A stretch of 64,000 nucleotides of DNA. Origin: Pseudobdellovibrionaceae bacterium. Its GTDB lineage: Bacteria > Bdellovibrionota > Bdellovibrionia > Bdellovibrionales > Bdellovibrionaceae. The number at the start of each line of letters is the position of its first letter. The stretch's first letter is position 1. The stretch spans positions 61,324 to 125,323 of the forward strand of contig JAOASS010000015.1 of assembly GCA_030158485.1 (NCBI GenBank). The letters run 5' to 3'. The notes beneath the pieces were generated by a model. It was given only the letters and a program-made list of their open reading frames with translations. It was not told the origin of the DNA and made no database searches. Below are positions 21,483 to 33,679 of the stretch, in pieces. Made by a program: the position numbers and the translations under genes.

Positions 21483-21911
21483 ATGCTGCAGCAATTAGGT
21501 ATCGACTGGACATTTTTTATCCAATTTGGGCTTTTTATTTTTGCCGTTACGTTTTTAACTCTTTATGTATTTGGCCCCTACGCCAAAGCCGTAGAAGGAC
21601 GAGAACAGCAAACTAAGGGGTCCCAGGACCAGGCCGTTGAGTTTGAAAAACAAACGGTAGAATTGCACTCTGAATACGAACACAAAGCCCGCGATGTGCA
21701 CGGAAAAATTCAAGAAGTTTACAAACACATGAGATCAGAAGCTAATTCTGAATATGAAAAAACAATTAAATCAGCGCGTACTGAATCTGAAGCTTATGTT
21801 GAACAAGCCAGAAGCCAAGTGAAAGCTTCCGTTGCGTCAGCACGCGAAACGTTGAAAAAAGAAACTCCGCAAATCGTGATGGCACTTACACAAAAGTTAC
21901 TAGGAAAATAA
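21483..21911 (+). CDS. atpF: ATP synthase F0 subunit b'
   Basis: This is one of two b-type stator genes in tandem. It has one N-terminal transmembrane helix (about 11-30, FFIQFGLFIFAVTFLTLYVFG) and a long charged helix with Ala-rich spacing that forms the peripheral stalk coiled coil, ending ALTQKLLGK. At 142 aa it is short for subunit b and fits the b' type. A single base separates it from the next b gene. The pair probably forms a b/b' heterodimer. Confidence 0.85.
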   Translation: MLQQLGIDWTFFIQFGLFIFAVTFLTLYVFGPYAKAVEGREQQTKGSQDQAVEFEKQTVELHSEYEHKARDVHGKIQEVYKHMRSEANSEYEKTIKSARTESEAYVEQARSQVKASVASARETLKKETPQIVMALTQKLLGK

Positions 21912-21912
21912 G

Positions 21913-22485
21913 ATGAAATTAATAGTATTTATTATGACAACAGCATTTTCGGTTGCTTTTGCGGCTGGTGGCGAAGGTCATCATGCCGAAGGCGTGCCTC
22001 AGGTGGTATTGTGGCAAGCCATTAACGTCGCCATTATTTTTTCATTTGTTTATTTTAAATTCGGTAAAAAAATCATGGAATCATTCAAAGCAAGAAACGC
22101 TTTGTTCATGAACGAAGCAGAAAAATCACAAAAAATTCAGCAAGAAGCTGAAGCCAAACTGGCTGATATTAAGCATAAAATTAGGCACCTCGAAAATACA
22201 GCAAATGAAAGCATTGAAAGAGCACGCGCGGAAGCTGCGGACATGCGAAGTCAATTGGCTCAGGAGGCAAAGCAACTAGCAGAAAGAATAAAGCATGAGG
22301 CCCAATCTGCGGCGCTAGTTGAAATACAAAATGCGAAACGGGCTTTGCACGAAGAAGTGGTGAATGAATCAGTTAGACAAGCCAAAGAAATTTTGAAAAA
22401 AGATGTCGGTCAGTCGGATCAACAAAGACTTCAAGATCACTTCACTTCCGAAATTGAAAGTGTCCGCTTAGGAGCAAAAGCATGA
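21913..22485 (+). CDS. atpF: ATP synthase F0 subunit b
   Basis: This second stalk subunit has 190 residues. Unusually, it starts with a signal-peptide-like segment (MKLIVFIMTTAFSVAFAAGG) and a short His-rich stretch (GEGHHAEG). Next come the membrane helix VVLWQAINVAIIFSFVYFKFGKKIM and a long coiled-coil domain. It overlaps atpH by 4 bp (ATGA). Whether the first segment is cleaved or stays as an extra helix cannot be read from the sequence. Confidence 0.9.
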   Translation: MKLIVFIMTTAFSVAFAAGGEGHHAEGVPQVVLWQAINVAIIFSFVYFKFGKKIMESFKARNALFMNEAEKSQKIQQEAEAKLADIKHKIRHLENTANESIERARAEAADMRSQLAQEAKQLAERIKHEAQSAALVEIQNAKRALHEEVVNESVRQAKEILKKDVGQSDQQRLQDHFTSEIESVRLGAKA

Positions 22486-23030
22486 GCCAAGTTGAACTAG
22501 CAAAACGTTACGCTAAAGCTATTCTTCAGTTGGGCCATCAAAAGGGAAAAGCAAAAGAATATTCATCGCAAATTAAAACAATCGCAAAAATTGTTTCAAC
22601 TGAAATAGATGTCATATCATTTTTTTCGAACACAACCGTTTCTCAAGACATCAAAAAGAAATCACTTGAAACGTTATTCGAGGGTGGACAATACGCAGAA
22701 GACGTAAGGGCCTTTCTTTATTTATTAGTTGATCGTTCGCGAATGTCGGCACTTATCGATATTGCTCAGGCAACTGAAAATATCTTAGACGAAGAAGAAG
22801 GCGTTACTCGTGGAAAAATTAAATCTTCAACGCCCATTTCGGAACAAACAAAAAGTAATTATGAAAAAAAGATTGGCGAAGCTCTAGGGAAAAAGATTTT
22901 CCTAGAGGCAGCTGTCGATGAAAAAGTTATGGGTGGAATACGAGTTGAAGTTGGTGGCTGGACATTTGACGACAGCCTGGAAACCCACTTAGATGCGTTA
23001 GGCGAACAGTTATTAAAAAGTAAAAATTAA
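22482..23030 (+). CDS. atpH: ATP synthase F1 subunit delta
   Basis: Delta joins the F1 head to the b stalk (the OSCP role). The 182-aa protein starts MSQVELAKRYAKAILQLG, the usual delta N-terminal helix. It ends with a beta-rich domain carrying VDEKVMGGIRVEVGGWTFDDSL, which matches the family motif ending in D-x-S. It overlaps the b gene upstream. A 65-bp gap with an AGGAGAG ribosome-binding site precedes atpA. Confidence 0.94.
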   Translation: MSQVELAKRYAKAILQLGHQKGKAKEYSSQIKTIAKIVSTEIDVISFFSNTTVSQDIKKKSLETLFEGGQYAEDVRAFLYLLVDRSRMSALIDIAQATENILDEEEGVTRGKIKSSTPISEQTKSNYEKKIGEALGKKIFLEAAVDEKVMGGIRVEVGGWTFDDSLETHLDALGEQLLKSKN

Positions 23031-23095
23031 GAGAATAAAAAGTTTTGTATCATAAATTTTAAAGTAATGAAGTTACCTAAATAACAGGAGAGAGA

Positions 23096-24628
23096 ATGGA
23101 AACAAGTCAGATTCGTGCCGATGAAATCAGCCGGGTTCTCCGCGAACAGATCAATCAGTATAACAAAAAAATTGAAGTCAGTGAAACTGGCAGTGTGATT
23201 TCCGTGGGCGATGGTGTTGCGCGTGTATTTGGCTTGGACCATGTCATGGCCGGAGAACTCGTTGAGTTTTCGAGCGGCGTTAAAGGTATGGCTTTAAATT
23301 TAGAAGAATCCTTTGTTGGCGTGGTTGTTTTCGGTGAAGACCGTCTTATTAAAGAAGGTGATACTGTTAAAAGAACGAAACAAATTGTTTCTGTTCCAGC
23401 GGGCGAAGCGCTTTTGGGCCGCGTTGTTGACGCGCTTGGAAATGCAATTGATGGACGTGGGCCAATCAAAACTGAACATTCTCGTGTGGTAGAAATTAAA
23501 GCTCCGGGTATCGTTTATCGGCAGCCTGTTAGTGAGCCTATGCAAACAGGAATCAAATCAATTGATGCTTTAATTCCAATTGGCCGTGGTCAACGTGAGC
23601 TCATTATTGGCGATCGTCAGACAGGAAAGACAGCCATTGCGATTGATACAATTATTAATCAAAAGGGCCAAAACGTTCAGTGTTTTTACGTAGCAATTGG
23701 ACAAAAACAGTCAACAGTTGCGCTTGTGGTGGAAAAGCTCAGACAAGCTGGCGCTATGGATTATACAACTGTTATTGCGGCGAACGCTTCTGATCCGGCC
23801 CCTTTACAGTTTTTAGCGGCATACTCTGGAACGGCAATGGCAGAATATTTCCGCGATTCGGGTCGACATGCGCTTATTATCTACGACGATTTAACAAAAC
23901 AAGCCCAAGCTTATCGTCAATTATCACTTTTGCTTCGCCGCCCACCGGGTCGCGAAGCTTATCCAGGCGACGTTTTTTATCTACACTCTCGCCTACTAGA
24001 GCGGGCGGCTAAATTATCTGATGATAAAGGTGGAGGTTCGTTAACGGCACTTCCAATTATTGAAACACAAGCCGGAGACATTTCTGCTTATATTCCAACA
24101 AACGTTATTTCGATTACTGACGGTCAAATATTTTTAGAAACAGATTTGTTCTACAGAGGTGTTCGTCCAGCTGTTTCCGTTGGTAAATCAGTCTCTCGCG
24201 TTGGCGGTGCTGCTCAAATTAAAGCGATGAAGCAGGTCGCGGGCTCGGTGAAGCTTGAGCTTGCTCAGTATCGTGCATTAGAAGCTTTTGCTGCGTTTGC
24301 TTCAGACCTTGATAAAGCTTCTCAACAACAGTTGGCTCGCGGAAGAAGACTTGTTGAGCTTTTAAAACAAGGTCAATACGCACCCTTCAAAGTTGAAGAT
24401 CAAATTGCTTCGATCTTGGCAGTTAATTCAGGCTATGCCGATGGTTATGCCGAAACAGATATTCGTCGATATGAAAAAGAAATGTTAGAGTTTTTAAAGA
24501 CAAAGCATTCACATATTTTGAAAAATATTGCAGATAAAAAAGCGATTGCTGATGACACTAAAAAACAACTTCTTGATGCATTAACAGAATTTAAAGCCAT
24601 CTTTCAACCAACAAAAGATAAGAAGTAG
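23096..24628 (+). CDS. atpA: ATP synthase F1 subunit alpha
   Basis: Alpha is the non-catalytic nucleotide-binding subunit of the F1 head. The 510-aa protein shows Walker [16 protein letters not shown], the [17 protein letters not shown] segment and the signature [17 protein letters not shown] with the arginine that reaches the catalytic site. Length is standard. Confidence 0.98.
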   Translation: METSQIRADEISRVLREQINQYNKKIEVSETGSVISVGDGVARVFGLDHVMAGELVEFSSGVKGMALNLEESFVGVVVFGEDRLIKEGDTVKRTKQIVSVPAGEALLGRVVDALGNAIDGRGPIKTEHSRVVEIKAPGIVYRQPVSEPMQTGIKSIDALIPIGRGQRELIIGDRQTGKTAIAIDTIINQKGQNVQCFYVAIGQKQSTVALVVEKLRQAGAMDYTTVIAANASDPAPLQFLAAYSGTAMAEYFRDSGRHALIIYDDLTKQAQAYRQLSLLLRRPPGREAYPGDVFYLHSRLLERAAKLSDDKGGGSLTALPIIETQAGDISAYIPTNVISITDGQIFLETDLFYRGVRPAVSVGKSVSRVGGAAQIKAMKQVAGSVKLELAQYRALEAFAAFASDLDKASQQQLARGRRLVELLKQGQYAPFKVEDQIASILAVNSGYADGYAETDIRRYEKEMLEFLKTKHSHILKNIADKKAIADDTKKQLLDALTEFKAIFQPTKDKK

Positions 24629-24633
24629 TCATC

Positions 24634-26932
<2,299 letters not shown>

Positions 26933-26933
<1 letters not shown>

Positions 26934-27340
26934 TGATGAAGCTTACACTTTTGACTCCAGAAAAAAAAATCGTCATGAGCCAGGAAGTGGAAGAAGTTCT
27001 GGTTCCTGGTCACAATGGGGAATTAGATATTTTACCTGGTCATGCGCCTTTGATGACTTTGCTTTCGACAGGAATTTTGCGTTGGAAGTTAAAAGGTAGC
27101 ATTGAGTTTCATAAGATCGTGGTTTCTTGGGGTTACTGTGAAGTAAATCCAGAAGGAGTCATTGTTCTTGCAGAAACTTCAGTTCTTCCAGAAGAAGTTC
27201 AAGTAGAAGCTTTCAAGTCTGAAATCAAAACTTTGGAAACAAAACTAGGTGTTGAAGATTTGAATAACGAACAATGGAATGAATCTCAAAGAAGACTTTC
27301 AGAACTTAAATCGAGTCTTGAAATGGGTTTTCAAAAATAG
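26933..27340 (+). CDS. atpC: ATP synthase F1 subunit epsilon
   Basis: Epsilon is the small rotor subunit that can inhibit ATP hydrolysis. The 135-aa protein has the N-terminal beta-sandwich with VEEVLVPGHNGELDILPGHAPLMT and a C-terminal two-helix region ending in SLEMGFQK. Two ATG codons in a row (26933 and 26936) are both possible starts. It is the last gene before a strong terminator. Confidence 0.95.
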
Positions 27341-27412
27341 TGTAGAATTAAAGCGACAGGAACTGCCTTAACTAAAGGACTTCACTACTTAAGGCAAGTA
27401 ATGCGAGAATTT

Positions 27413-27440
27413 AAAAGGCCACTTCCCGTGGCCTTTTTTT
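27413..27440 (+). terminator. Intrinsic terminator of the atp operon
   Basis: A 10-bp stem (AAAAGGCCAC / GTGGCCTTTT) with a 5-nt loop is followed by further T residues, seven in a row within the right arm and tail. A weaker 8-bp inverted repeat (27364-27371 with 27389-27396) lies just upstream. Together they close the operon 72 bp after atpC. Confidence 0.92.
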
Positions 27441-27518
27441 ATGACAATAGTCTGAATTCCGACTTCGAAAATACTTCTTTCTTAAAGCATGAACTTTAAA
27501 TGGTAACCTTTAATAAGA

Positions 27519-28427
27519 ATGAAAAACCATCTTATTTGGGCTCTTGTTATGTTTGTTTCAATATCTTCATATTCACAAGATGAAGTCACAGATGAGTTTG
27601 AAATAAACGATGCGCCGATAGAAATAAATTCATCTCAAGAAAATCTTCAGCGAACAGAAGCGCCACTTGATTTATCTTCACAAGAAAATCAAGACCCGAT
27701 TGAAAACGACACAATTGTGGTGAGAACTCGTGAAGATGAAAATTTAAAATACACGGGCACAAATGACTTAGTCGAAGTTCGATTACCGCAAGATGTCTTT
27801 CTTCCCTACAAACAGCGCCAAAGTGACTGGGGATTTATATTTTCATTAGGTGCAGAGCAAACTAAATTTCCAAGTTTGTTAACCCAAGTGGGCCTTTCGA
27901 TGGGAGATGATTATACTTTCGAAGAAATGTTTGGGAAAAATGGAGTTACTATGTTCAGCCTTGAGGCGGGGCCTAAGTATAACACACGCTCGGGATCATT
28001 CGGAATATTGGCTGGTTATGGAAGTTTAAATGCAAAAGACAGTCGAATTGGATCAGAATCAGAAATCACGGTGACTCGGTATGCGCTCAATATTATTTAT
28101 TATTTAGATACTTTATTTACAGAAGCTTATTTCATTCCCTACGTTGGCGGTGGTTTGTGGCAAGCAGATTACCGAGAAACATCTGAGACTTACCCAGATG
28201 AAGTGGGAAAATATACGACTAAACCAGGAACTCAATACAGAGTGGGTGCGCTTTTTGGACTTGATTGGATCGAAGGCGATGCCGCTCGTGTTAGTCGAAA
28301 ACAAAATGGCACTCAAGGTACATTTTTAAATGTTTATGCTCTTACAACAATGATGAGTGAATCAAACCCAGATCCTGATCTTCAAAGTGAATTGGACTTA
28401 GGCGCGTCCATTGTGGTTGAATTTTAA
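27519..28427 (+). CDS. Putative outer-membrane beta-barrel protein
   Basis: The 302-aa product starts with a signal peptide (about residues 1-19, ending SSYSQ). An acidic, probably disordered segment follows (about 20-75) in which SSQEN occurs twice. The remainder alternates polar and hydrophobic residues in strands with many Tyr and Gly, such as FGILAGYGSL and YFIPYVGGGLWQA. It ends in a phenylalanine (IVVEF), the usual outer-membrane barrel signal. I do not recognise a specific family. Its stop interlocks with that of mfd. Confidence 0.6.
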   Translation: MKNHLIWALVMFVSISSYSQDEVTDEFEINDAPIEINSSQENLQRTEAPLDLSSQENQDPIENDTIVVRTREDENLKYTGTNDLVEVRLPQDVFLPYKQRQSDWGFIFSLGAEQTKFPSLLTQVGLSMGDDYTFEEMFGKNGVTMFSLEAGPKYNTRSGSFGILAGYGSLNAKDSRIGSESEITVTRYALNIIYYLDTLFTEAYFIPYVGGGLWQADYRETSETYPDEVGKYTTKPGTQYRVGALFGLDWIEGDAARVSRKQNGTQGTFLNVYALTTMMSESNPDPDLQSELDLGASIVVEF

Positions 28428-31400
28428 ATCAGACCGACCAAATACGTGAGCTCTTCATAAACTAAATTCCAAGTTTGATTTGAAAGTCTAATATTCAGTC
28501 TGTTGTCAGGTGTAATAGAATATTTTTTATTTTCTCTTGATGCGAGCGAAATGAGAGTTTCTGTTTTTAAGGGCGTTTTTTCGGTAAACTGAAGTGAAAT
28601 TGATTTTAATCCTGAGCTGATATCTTTAATTTTTAAGCGTTTACAAAAATGTCTGATCAACATGATGCCCATCAAATTTAGGACAGGCTCTGGAGGGTTT
28701 CCAAATTGGTCCCGAAGTTCAGCTTCGATTTGTTCTAGATCATTTTCATTTTCGATATCTGACAAGGCTTTGTAGTAGCTTAAGCGAAGCCTGATGTCCG
28801 GAATATACGAGTCCGGAATAAGAGCCTGAATTTTTAGATTAATCTCTGGATCAAGCTCAATATCGTCTGGAGTTTCACCACGTGCTGTTGATAAAGCTTC
28901 TTTTAAAAGATCCATATAAAGTTCGTAGCCAACGGAATTAACGTGGCCAGACTGATTTTCGCCTAGAATGTTTCCCGAGCCACGAAGTTCTAAGTCGTAC
29001 TGAGCTATTTTAATTCCGCTACCAAGAGCGGTATTTTCCTGGATGATTTTAAGTCGTTCTTCCGCCAGTTTATCCAATTGTTTGCTTCTTGGTAAGATCA
29101 GATAACAATACGCACGTTGTTTACTTCGACCCACTCGCCCTCGCAGTTGATAAAGTTGGCTCAGTCCAAAAAGATGGGCTTCATTGATAAACATTGTATT
29201 CGCGCGCGGGACATCCATTCCGGATTCGACAATGGCGGTACAAATAAGAACATCAATTTCGTGGTTAAAAAATTCAAGCATCACTTTTTCAAGTTCATGT
29301 TCTGGCATTTGTCCGTGGGCGACCCGAATTCGTGCCTGTGGGACTATCAAGCGAATTTCATCTGCTAAACCATAAATCGATTCGATGCGATTGTTAATAA
29401 AATAGACTTGTCCTTCACGTTGAATTTCAGAAACGATCGCTTTGCGAATTGTTTCTGGTTCAAATTTACTAATAAAGGTTCGAGTCGGCAGTCGATCAAC
29501 TGGTGCTGTATTGATTAAACTAAGATCTCGAATACCCGAAAGACTCATGTTTAAAGTTCTTGGAATGGGCGTCGCAGATAAACTGAGAGTATCAATTGAA
29601 GTTTTAAATTTCTTGAGGCGTTCTTTGTGGGCTACGCCAAATTTTTGTTCTTCATCTACAATCAATAGACCAATATCTTTAAAAACAATATCTTGGCTTA
29701 GGATTCTATGTGTTCCTATCAAAATCTGTGCTTTACCATCTTTTACTTCTTTGACTGTTTTTTTGGCGTCAGTTGTCGAAACGAAGCGATTGAGAACGCG
29801 AATTTCAAAAGGCCAACCCTGAAAACGCTTTTTAAAAGTTTCATGATGCTGAAATGTTAAAACAGTTGTCGGCGCCAAGACTGCCACTTGTTTGCCAGAA
29901 GCAACACTTAGAAAAGCCGCGCGCATTGCAACTTCTGTTTTTCCAAAACCAACATCTCCGCATATCAAACGATCCATTGGTTTAGAAGAAGTGAAGTCTT
30001 TTACTAAGTCATCAATTGCGCGCAATTGATCGTCTGTTTCTTCGTAAGGAAAACCTTTTTCAAATTTAAGCAAATCTCCTTCGTCCCAAGCCCAAGCTGG
30101 CCGATGAAGTTCTGATCTTAATGCATAAAGCTTAAGTAGATCTGAGGCCAAGTCGCGCAGATGTCCTCGAACCTTTGTTTTCGTTTTTTCCCATCCGACT
30201 CCGCCAAGTTTATCCAGACCAATAGTTGCGGCGGCGCCAGAATATTTTTGTAACTGATTGACTCTGTAGACAGGAAGATAAAGTTTATCTTTATCCTTAT
30301 AACTGACTTGAATAAATTCGGTTTCAATTCCACCGATATTCATGATTTGAAGTCCTTCGTAAAGCCCAATGCCATGTTTTACATGAACAACGTAATCACC
30401 GGGTTTTAAATCGCCGAAGTTTAGACGTTTCGCTTTTTTTTGAAAATCAGAAACGGCATCTGACTTCTTACGCTGCTTCTTGCCTAACAAGTCTTCTTCT
30501 TGCAAAAGAACAAGATTTTCTTCTGAAAGCAAAAGGGATTCATCTAGGGATCGCGGAATAAGAATAATTTTTTTATGATCTGAATGAAACCAAGAGTTCC
30601 AAAGGAATTCATTTTCACTTGCATCTTGAAACTCAAAACCCATTTTTTGTAAAGCAAAATGGACCTTTTGTAACGAAGACGCGTTCTTATGAGTAATCCA
30701 AATTCGAGATCCATTTTCATGATAAGCTCGAATCTTTTTCTTAAAAGCCTCTGCCCAGGTGTCTGTTCCGAAGGCTTCAGCATGGGAAATTTTCATAAAA
30801 TCGAATGGAAACTTTGACGAATATTGAGCTTTTATAATTCCGGTCTCGTCTGCGGCTGCTTCTAAAGATGAAAATACAATTTTTTTTCCACCTTCAGGGA
30901 ATTGAAGATTTTCGATTTGATCGAAAAGTAGTTCACGAGGTGGTCGTATAGCTTGAGCCGTGGAGGCTCTTTCGTCATTGATAAGTTCAGCAAGCCAACT
31001 ATCGTGGCTTCTTTGAATTTCAAGACTATCAATCTGCCAAATATTTAATTCAGAATTAAAATAATCAATTGGTGAAGACAAATTTTCAAAAAAGAAGGGA
31101 AGTAAAAATTCTTGTCCGTCAAATAAGTGTTTGAGTACCAAAGATCTAACAAGCTGTTCTGAGTCTGCATTTTGAAAAGATCTTTCTGCTAAATTTTTTC
31201 GAACGCGAGCTACAATTTTTTCATATTCTTGATCTGTGTAGAGGGCTTCCTGTGCTGGAATAAGTGTGAAAGCTGAAATTTCAGTTTCACCCCGCTGAGT
31301 ATCCGAATTGAAAAACCTGAGAGATTCAATTTGATCCCCAAAAAGTTCAATACGAATGGGTTTATCATAAGAAGGTGTAAAGAGATCAACGATGCCACCT

Positions 31401-31978
31401 CTGATAGCAAATTGACCGCGGTCTTCTACAATCGGCGCCGCACGGTAGCCCAAAGAACTTAAGAGTTCTGCAAAATGAGAAGGGATTTCATCGCCCTTTT
31501 CATAAGACCGAGTCAGGGAATTAAAGATTTTAAAAGGAAGAGTTTTTTGAACTAAGGAAGATAAAGAAGCGACAAAAAGATCTCCAGCTTTTGCATTCTG
31601 AGCAGCGTGCAAAAAATGAAGACGGGAACTTATAACGCGGGGCTGCGAATAGAGTCCTGAGTAAGGCGAAACGTCAAAGCTTCGCATTGATACACAAGAA
31701 CGAGTCGGATCGAAAAACTTCACAAGATCCTGAAACTCTTGCGCCTTTTTATCATCAGAAACTATAACCAGATGCGGCAAGCGATTGATCATTTTCGAGT
31801 GACTAGTCGAGAGCAGAAAAGCGATCGGCAAAGCAGAGCTTGTGCCTGAAATTTCAACATGTGAGAACCTAGATTCGAAAGCCCGTTCTAAAATTTCTTC
31901 GAGCCTGAGCCGTGGCGATTCAACCTGTATAGGGCTCATGGAAGCGGGAGTCTGAGGTGGTTGAACTTTATCATTCAT
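28424..31978 (-). CDS. mfd: Transcription-repair coupling factor
   Basis: Mfd removes RNA polymerase stalled at DNA damage and recruits the UvrA repair machinery. The 1184-aa protein has the UvrB-like N-terminal region and the RNA-polymerase-binding domain beginning GDYVVHVKHGIGLYEG. The translocase motor shows Walker A GDVGFGKTEVA, the DEEQ box (LIVDEEQKFG), SATPIPRTL and QLRGRVGRS, followed by the C-terminal inhibitory domain. Its start is divergent from nuoA with about 100 bp between. Confidence 0.97.
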   Translation of the reverse strand: MNDKVQPPQTPASMSPIQVESPRLRLEEILERAFESRFSHVEISGTSSALPIAFLLSTSHSKMINRLPHLVIVSDDKKAQEFQDLVKFFDPTRSCVSMRSFDVSPYSGLYSQPRVISSRLHFLHAAQNAKAGDLFVASLSSLVQKTLPFKIFNSLTRSYEKGDEIPSHFAELLSSLGYRAAPIVEDRGQFAIRGGIVDLFTPSYDKPIRIELFGDQIESLRFFNSDTQRGETEISAFTLIPAQEALYTDQEYEKIVARVRKNLAERSFQNADSEQLVRSLVLKHLFDGQEFLLPFFFENLSSPIDYFNSELNIWQIDSLEIQRSHDSWLAELINDERASTAQAIRPPRELLFDQIENLQFPEGGKKIVFSSLEAAADETGIIKAQYSSKFPFDFMKISHAEAFGTDTWAEAFKKKIRAYHENGSRIWITHKNASSLQKVHFALQKMGFEFQDASENEFLWNSWFHSDHKKIILIPRSLDESLLLSEENLVLLQEEDLLGKKQRKKSDAVSDFQKKAKRLNFGDLKPGDYVVHVKHGIGLYEGLQIMNIGGIETEFIQVSYKDKDKLYLPVYRVNQLQKYSGAAATIGLDKLGGVGWEKTKTKVRGHLRDLASDLLKLYALRSELHRPAWAWDEGDLLKFEKGFPYEETDDQLRAIDDLVKDFTSSKPMDRLICGDVGFGKTEVAMRAAFLSVASGKQVAVLAPTTVLTFQHHETFKKRFQGWPFEIRVLNRFVSTTDAKKTVKEVKDGKAQILIGTHRILSQDIVFKDIGLLIVDEEQKFGVAHKERLKKFKTSIDTLSLSATPIPRTLNMSLSGIRDLSLINTAPVDRLPTRTFISKFEPETIRKAIVSEIQREGQVYFINNRIESIYGLADEIRLIVPQARIRVAHGQMPEHELEKVMLEFFNHEIDVLICTAIVESGMDVPRANTMFINEAHLFGLSQLYQLRGRVGRSKQRAYCYLILPRSKQLDKLAEERLKIIQENTALGSGIKIAQYDLELRGSGNILGENQSGHVNSVGYELYMDLLKEALSTARGETPDDIELDPEINLKIQALIPDSYIPDIRLRLSYYKALSDIENENDLEQIEAELRDQFGNPPEPVLNLMGIMLIRHFCKRLKIKDISSGLKSISLQFTEKTPLKTETLISLASRENKKYSITPDNRLNIRLSNQTWNLVYEELTYLVGLI

Positions 31979-31983
31979 AATTC

Positions 31984-32012
31984 TTGGAAATCATTGAAGT
32001 TCCGTCTATAAC
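31984..32012 (+). promoter_or_regulatory. Candidate sigma-70 promoter of the nuo operon
   Basis: TTGGAA (31984-31989) and TATAAC (32007-32012) are separated by 17 bp, the ideal distance. They lie about 70 bp before nuoA. The same TATA segment read on the minus strand (GTTATAG) could act for mfd, so the two divergent promoters may overlap. Confidence 0.5.
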
Positions 32013-32079
32013 TTACACAAGCAACAAATAGCAACACAAAGCCGCGACATTAGCAAATCATCAAGATGTGGAGGGCCGA

Positions 32080-32472
32080 TTGACATCAGCAGCAACGTCG
32101 ATGCCTATAGGTGGAATTATATTTTTGGCAATTTTTATTGCGATCTTTGGAACGGGTCTGATTTTTTTAGCCAGAGCAATCGGCGGGCAAAGAAAAAATA
32201 ACTCTGCCGCCAAAAGAGATGTTTACGAGTGCGGAATTCCTGGACAAGAAAAAAAAGAATCTAAAGTTTCTGTTAAATTTTATCTGACAGCGATACTTTT
32301 TATCTTATTCGATATTGAAATTATTTTTATGTACCCTTGGGCCATTTCTTTTCGCGATTTTATATCAAGCGGAATGGGGACGCCGGTTTTGATTTCGATG
32401 GGGGTCTTTGTCGCCGTGTTTATTTACGGCCTTTGGTGGGAAGTTAAATCTCGTGCGTTGGAGTGGGACTAA
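32080..32472 (+). CDS. nuoA: NADH-quinone oxidoreductase subunit A
   Basis: NuoA is a membrane subunit near the quinone site of complex I. The 130-residue protein has three transmembrane helices and the diagnostic loop with YECGIPGQ (the conserved Glu-Cys-Gly). It also has FYLTAILFILFDIEIIFMYPWA. TTG 32080 is favoured because GTGGAGGG lies just upstream. GTG 32068 is also in frame but falls on that site. It is followed directly by nuoH rather than nuoB. Confidence 0.93.
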   Translation: MTSAATSMPIGGIIFLAIFIAIFGTGLIFLARAIGGQRKNNSAAKRDVYECGIPGQEKKESKVSVKFYLTAILFILFDIEIIFMYPWAISFRDFISSGMGTPVLISMGVFVAVFIYGLWWEVKSRALEWD

Positions 32473-32474
32473 AA

Positions 32475-33632
32475 ATGGGTCAAGATATATTAGAAATCAC
32501 AATAAACTCTGTAAAACTAATTTTGATTTTCTTAATGATGGTTCAGGCTGTGCCTATTTTGGTTTGGCTTGAGCGCAGAGGCTCTGCTTTTATTCAAAAT
32601 CGATTCGGACCCAATCGAGTTGGTCCGCTTGGGCTAGTTCAGCTTTTGGCAGATGCCGTTAAGTTTTTGACGAAAGAAGATTTTGCGCCAGATAAAGCCG
32701 TAAGATCTCTTTTCTATGCCGCACCTGTTTTTGCGCTTATACCCGCAACGCTTGCGTACGCGGCCATTCCTATGTCCACACCAATTTCAATCGCAGCTTT
32801 CGAAGCTTTTGGTTCTACTTGGGGCCCTTACCTTTTCAGAGTCCAGGGTTATGAAATTGGTGTCGGAATAGTTTTTATTTTAGGCGTTTCTTCACTTGCG
32901 GCCTACACAATCTTAATGGCCGGATGGGGCTCTGGTTCTAAATTTTCTTTGCTAGGAGCTTTGCGAGCCTCTGCACAAGTTATTTCTTACGAACTTGCTT
33001 TAGGCCTTTCCATTGTTGGCGTTATTATGATGTACGGTACTTTTAACTTGAGCGAAATGATACAGGCTCAGCAGGGGCCCTTTCAGTTCTCTGCTTTTGG
33101 TTACACGATTGCCTCAACTGTTGATTGGATACCAAACTGGGGAATTTTCTATCAACCAATTGGATTTATTCTTTTCTTTGCGGCAGCTTTTGCTGAATCA
33201 AATAGACTTCCTTTTGACTTGGCAGAGGGCGAAGCCGAGCTTGTGGCGGGGTTTCACACGGAGTACGGCGGATTTAAAATGTTGATGTTTTTCATCGGTG
33301 AATACGGTCACATGATGATCGCAGCAGGTCTTGCAACAACATTTTTCTTTGGAGGATACGGAATCCCCGGAATCACAGCGCAAGAGCTACAGCAAGTTAT
33401 CGTTGGCTGGGGCTATGCAGATCAAACAGCCAATATCTTGAACGCCGTACTTCACTTTCTTATGTACAACGTTAAATTCGCTATTTTTCTTTGGATATTT
33501 ATTCATGTGAGATGGACTTTGCCACGTTTTAGATATGATCAACTCATGGATTTAGGTTGGAAAACAATGCTTCCGTGGGCGCTGGCCAACACAATTTTAA
33601 CAGCTATTGTGATTTACGTAGTAGCAGCCTAA
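32475..33632 (+). CDS. nuoH: NADH-quinone oxidoreductase subunit H
   Basis: NuoH forms much of the quinone chamber and the first part of the proton path. The protein (about 385 aa from ATG 32475) shows the family signatures LERRGSAFIQNRFGPNRVGPLGLVQ and AESNRLPFDLAEGEAELVAGFHTEYGG. It has about eight or nine membrane helices. A GTG at 32463 is in frame but overlaps the nuoA end without a better ribosome-binding site. Confidence 0.97.
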   Translation: MGQDILEITINSVKLILIFLMMVQAVPILVWLERRGSAFIQNRFGPNRVGPLGLVQLLADAVKFLTKEDFAPDKAVRSLFYAAPVFALIPATLAYAAIPMSTPISIAAFEAFGSTWGPYLFRVQGYEIGVGIVFILGVSSLAAYTILMAGWGSGSKFSLLGALRASAQVISYELALGLSIVGVIMMYGTFNLSEMIQAQQGPFQFSAFGYTIASTVDWIPNWGIFYQPIGFILFFAAAFAESNRLPFDLAEGEAELVAGFHTEYGGFKMLMFFIGEYGHMMIAAGLATTFFFGGYGIPGITAQELQQVIVGWGYADQTANILNAVLHFLMYNVKFAIFLWIFIHVRWTLPRFRYDQLMDLGWKTMLPWALANTILTAIVIYVVAA

Positions 33633-33679
33633 AAAGGGGCGCACAGGCTGAAGGCTTGAGCGCAAGAGAAGGAGATAAA

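Noticed and set aside
29442-29822. A 126-codon plus-strand frame opposite mfd
   Set aside because: It lies wholly over the conserved Mfd motor region on the other strand, with no ribosome-binding site of note.
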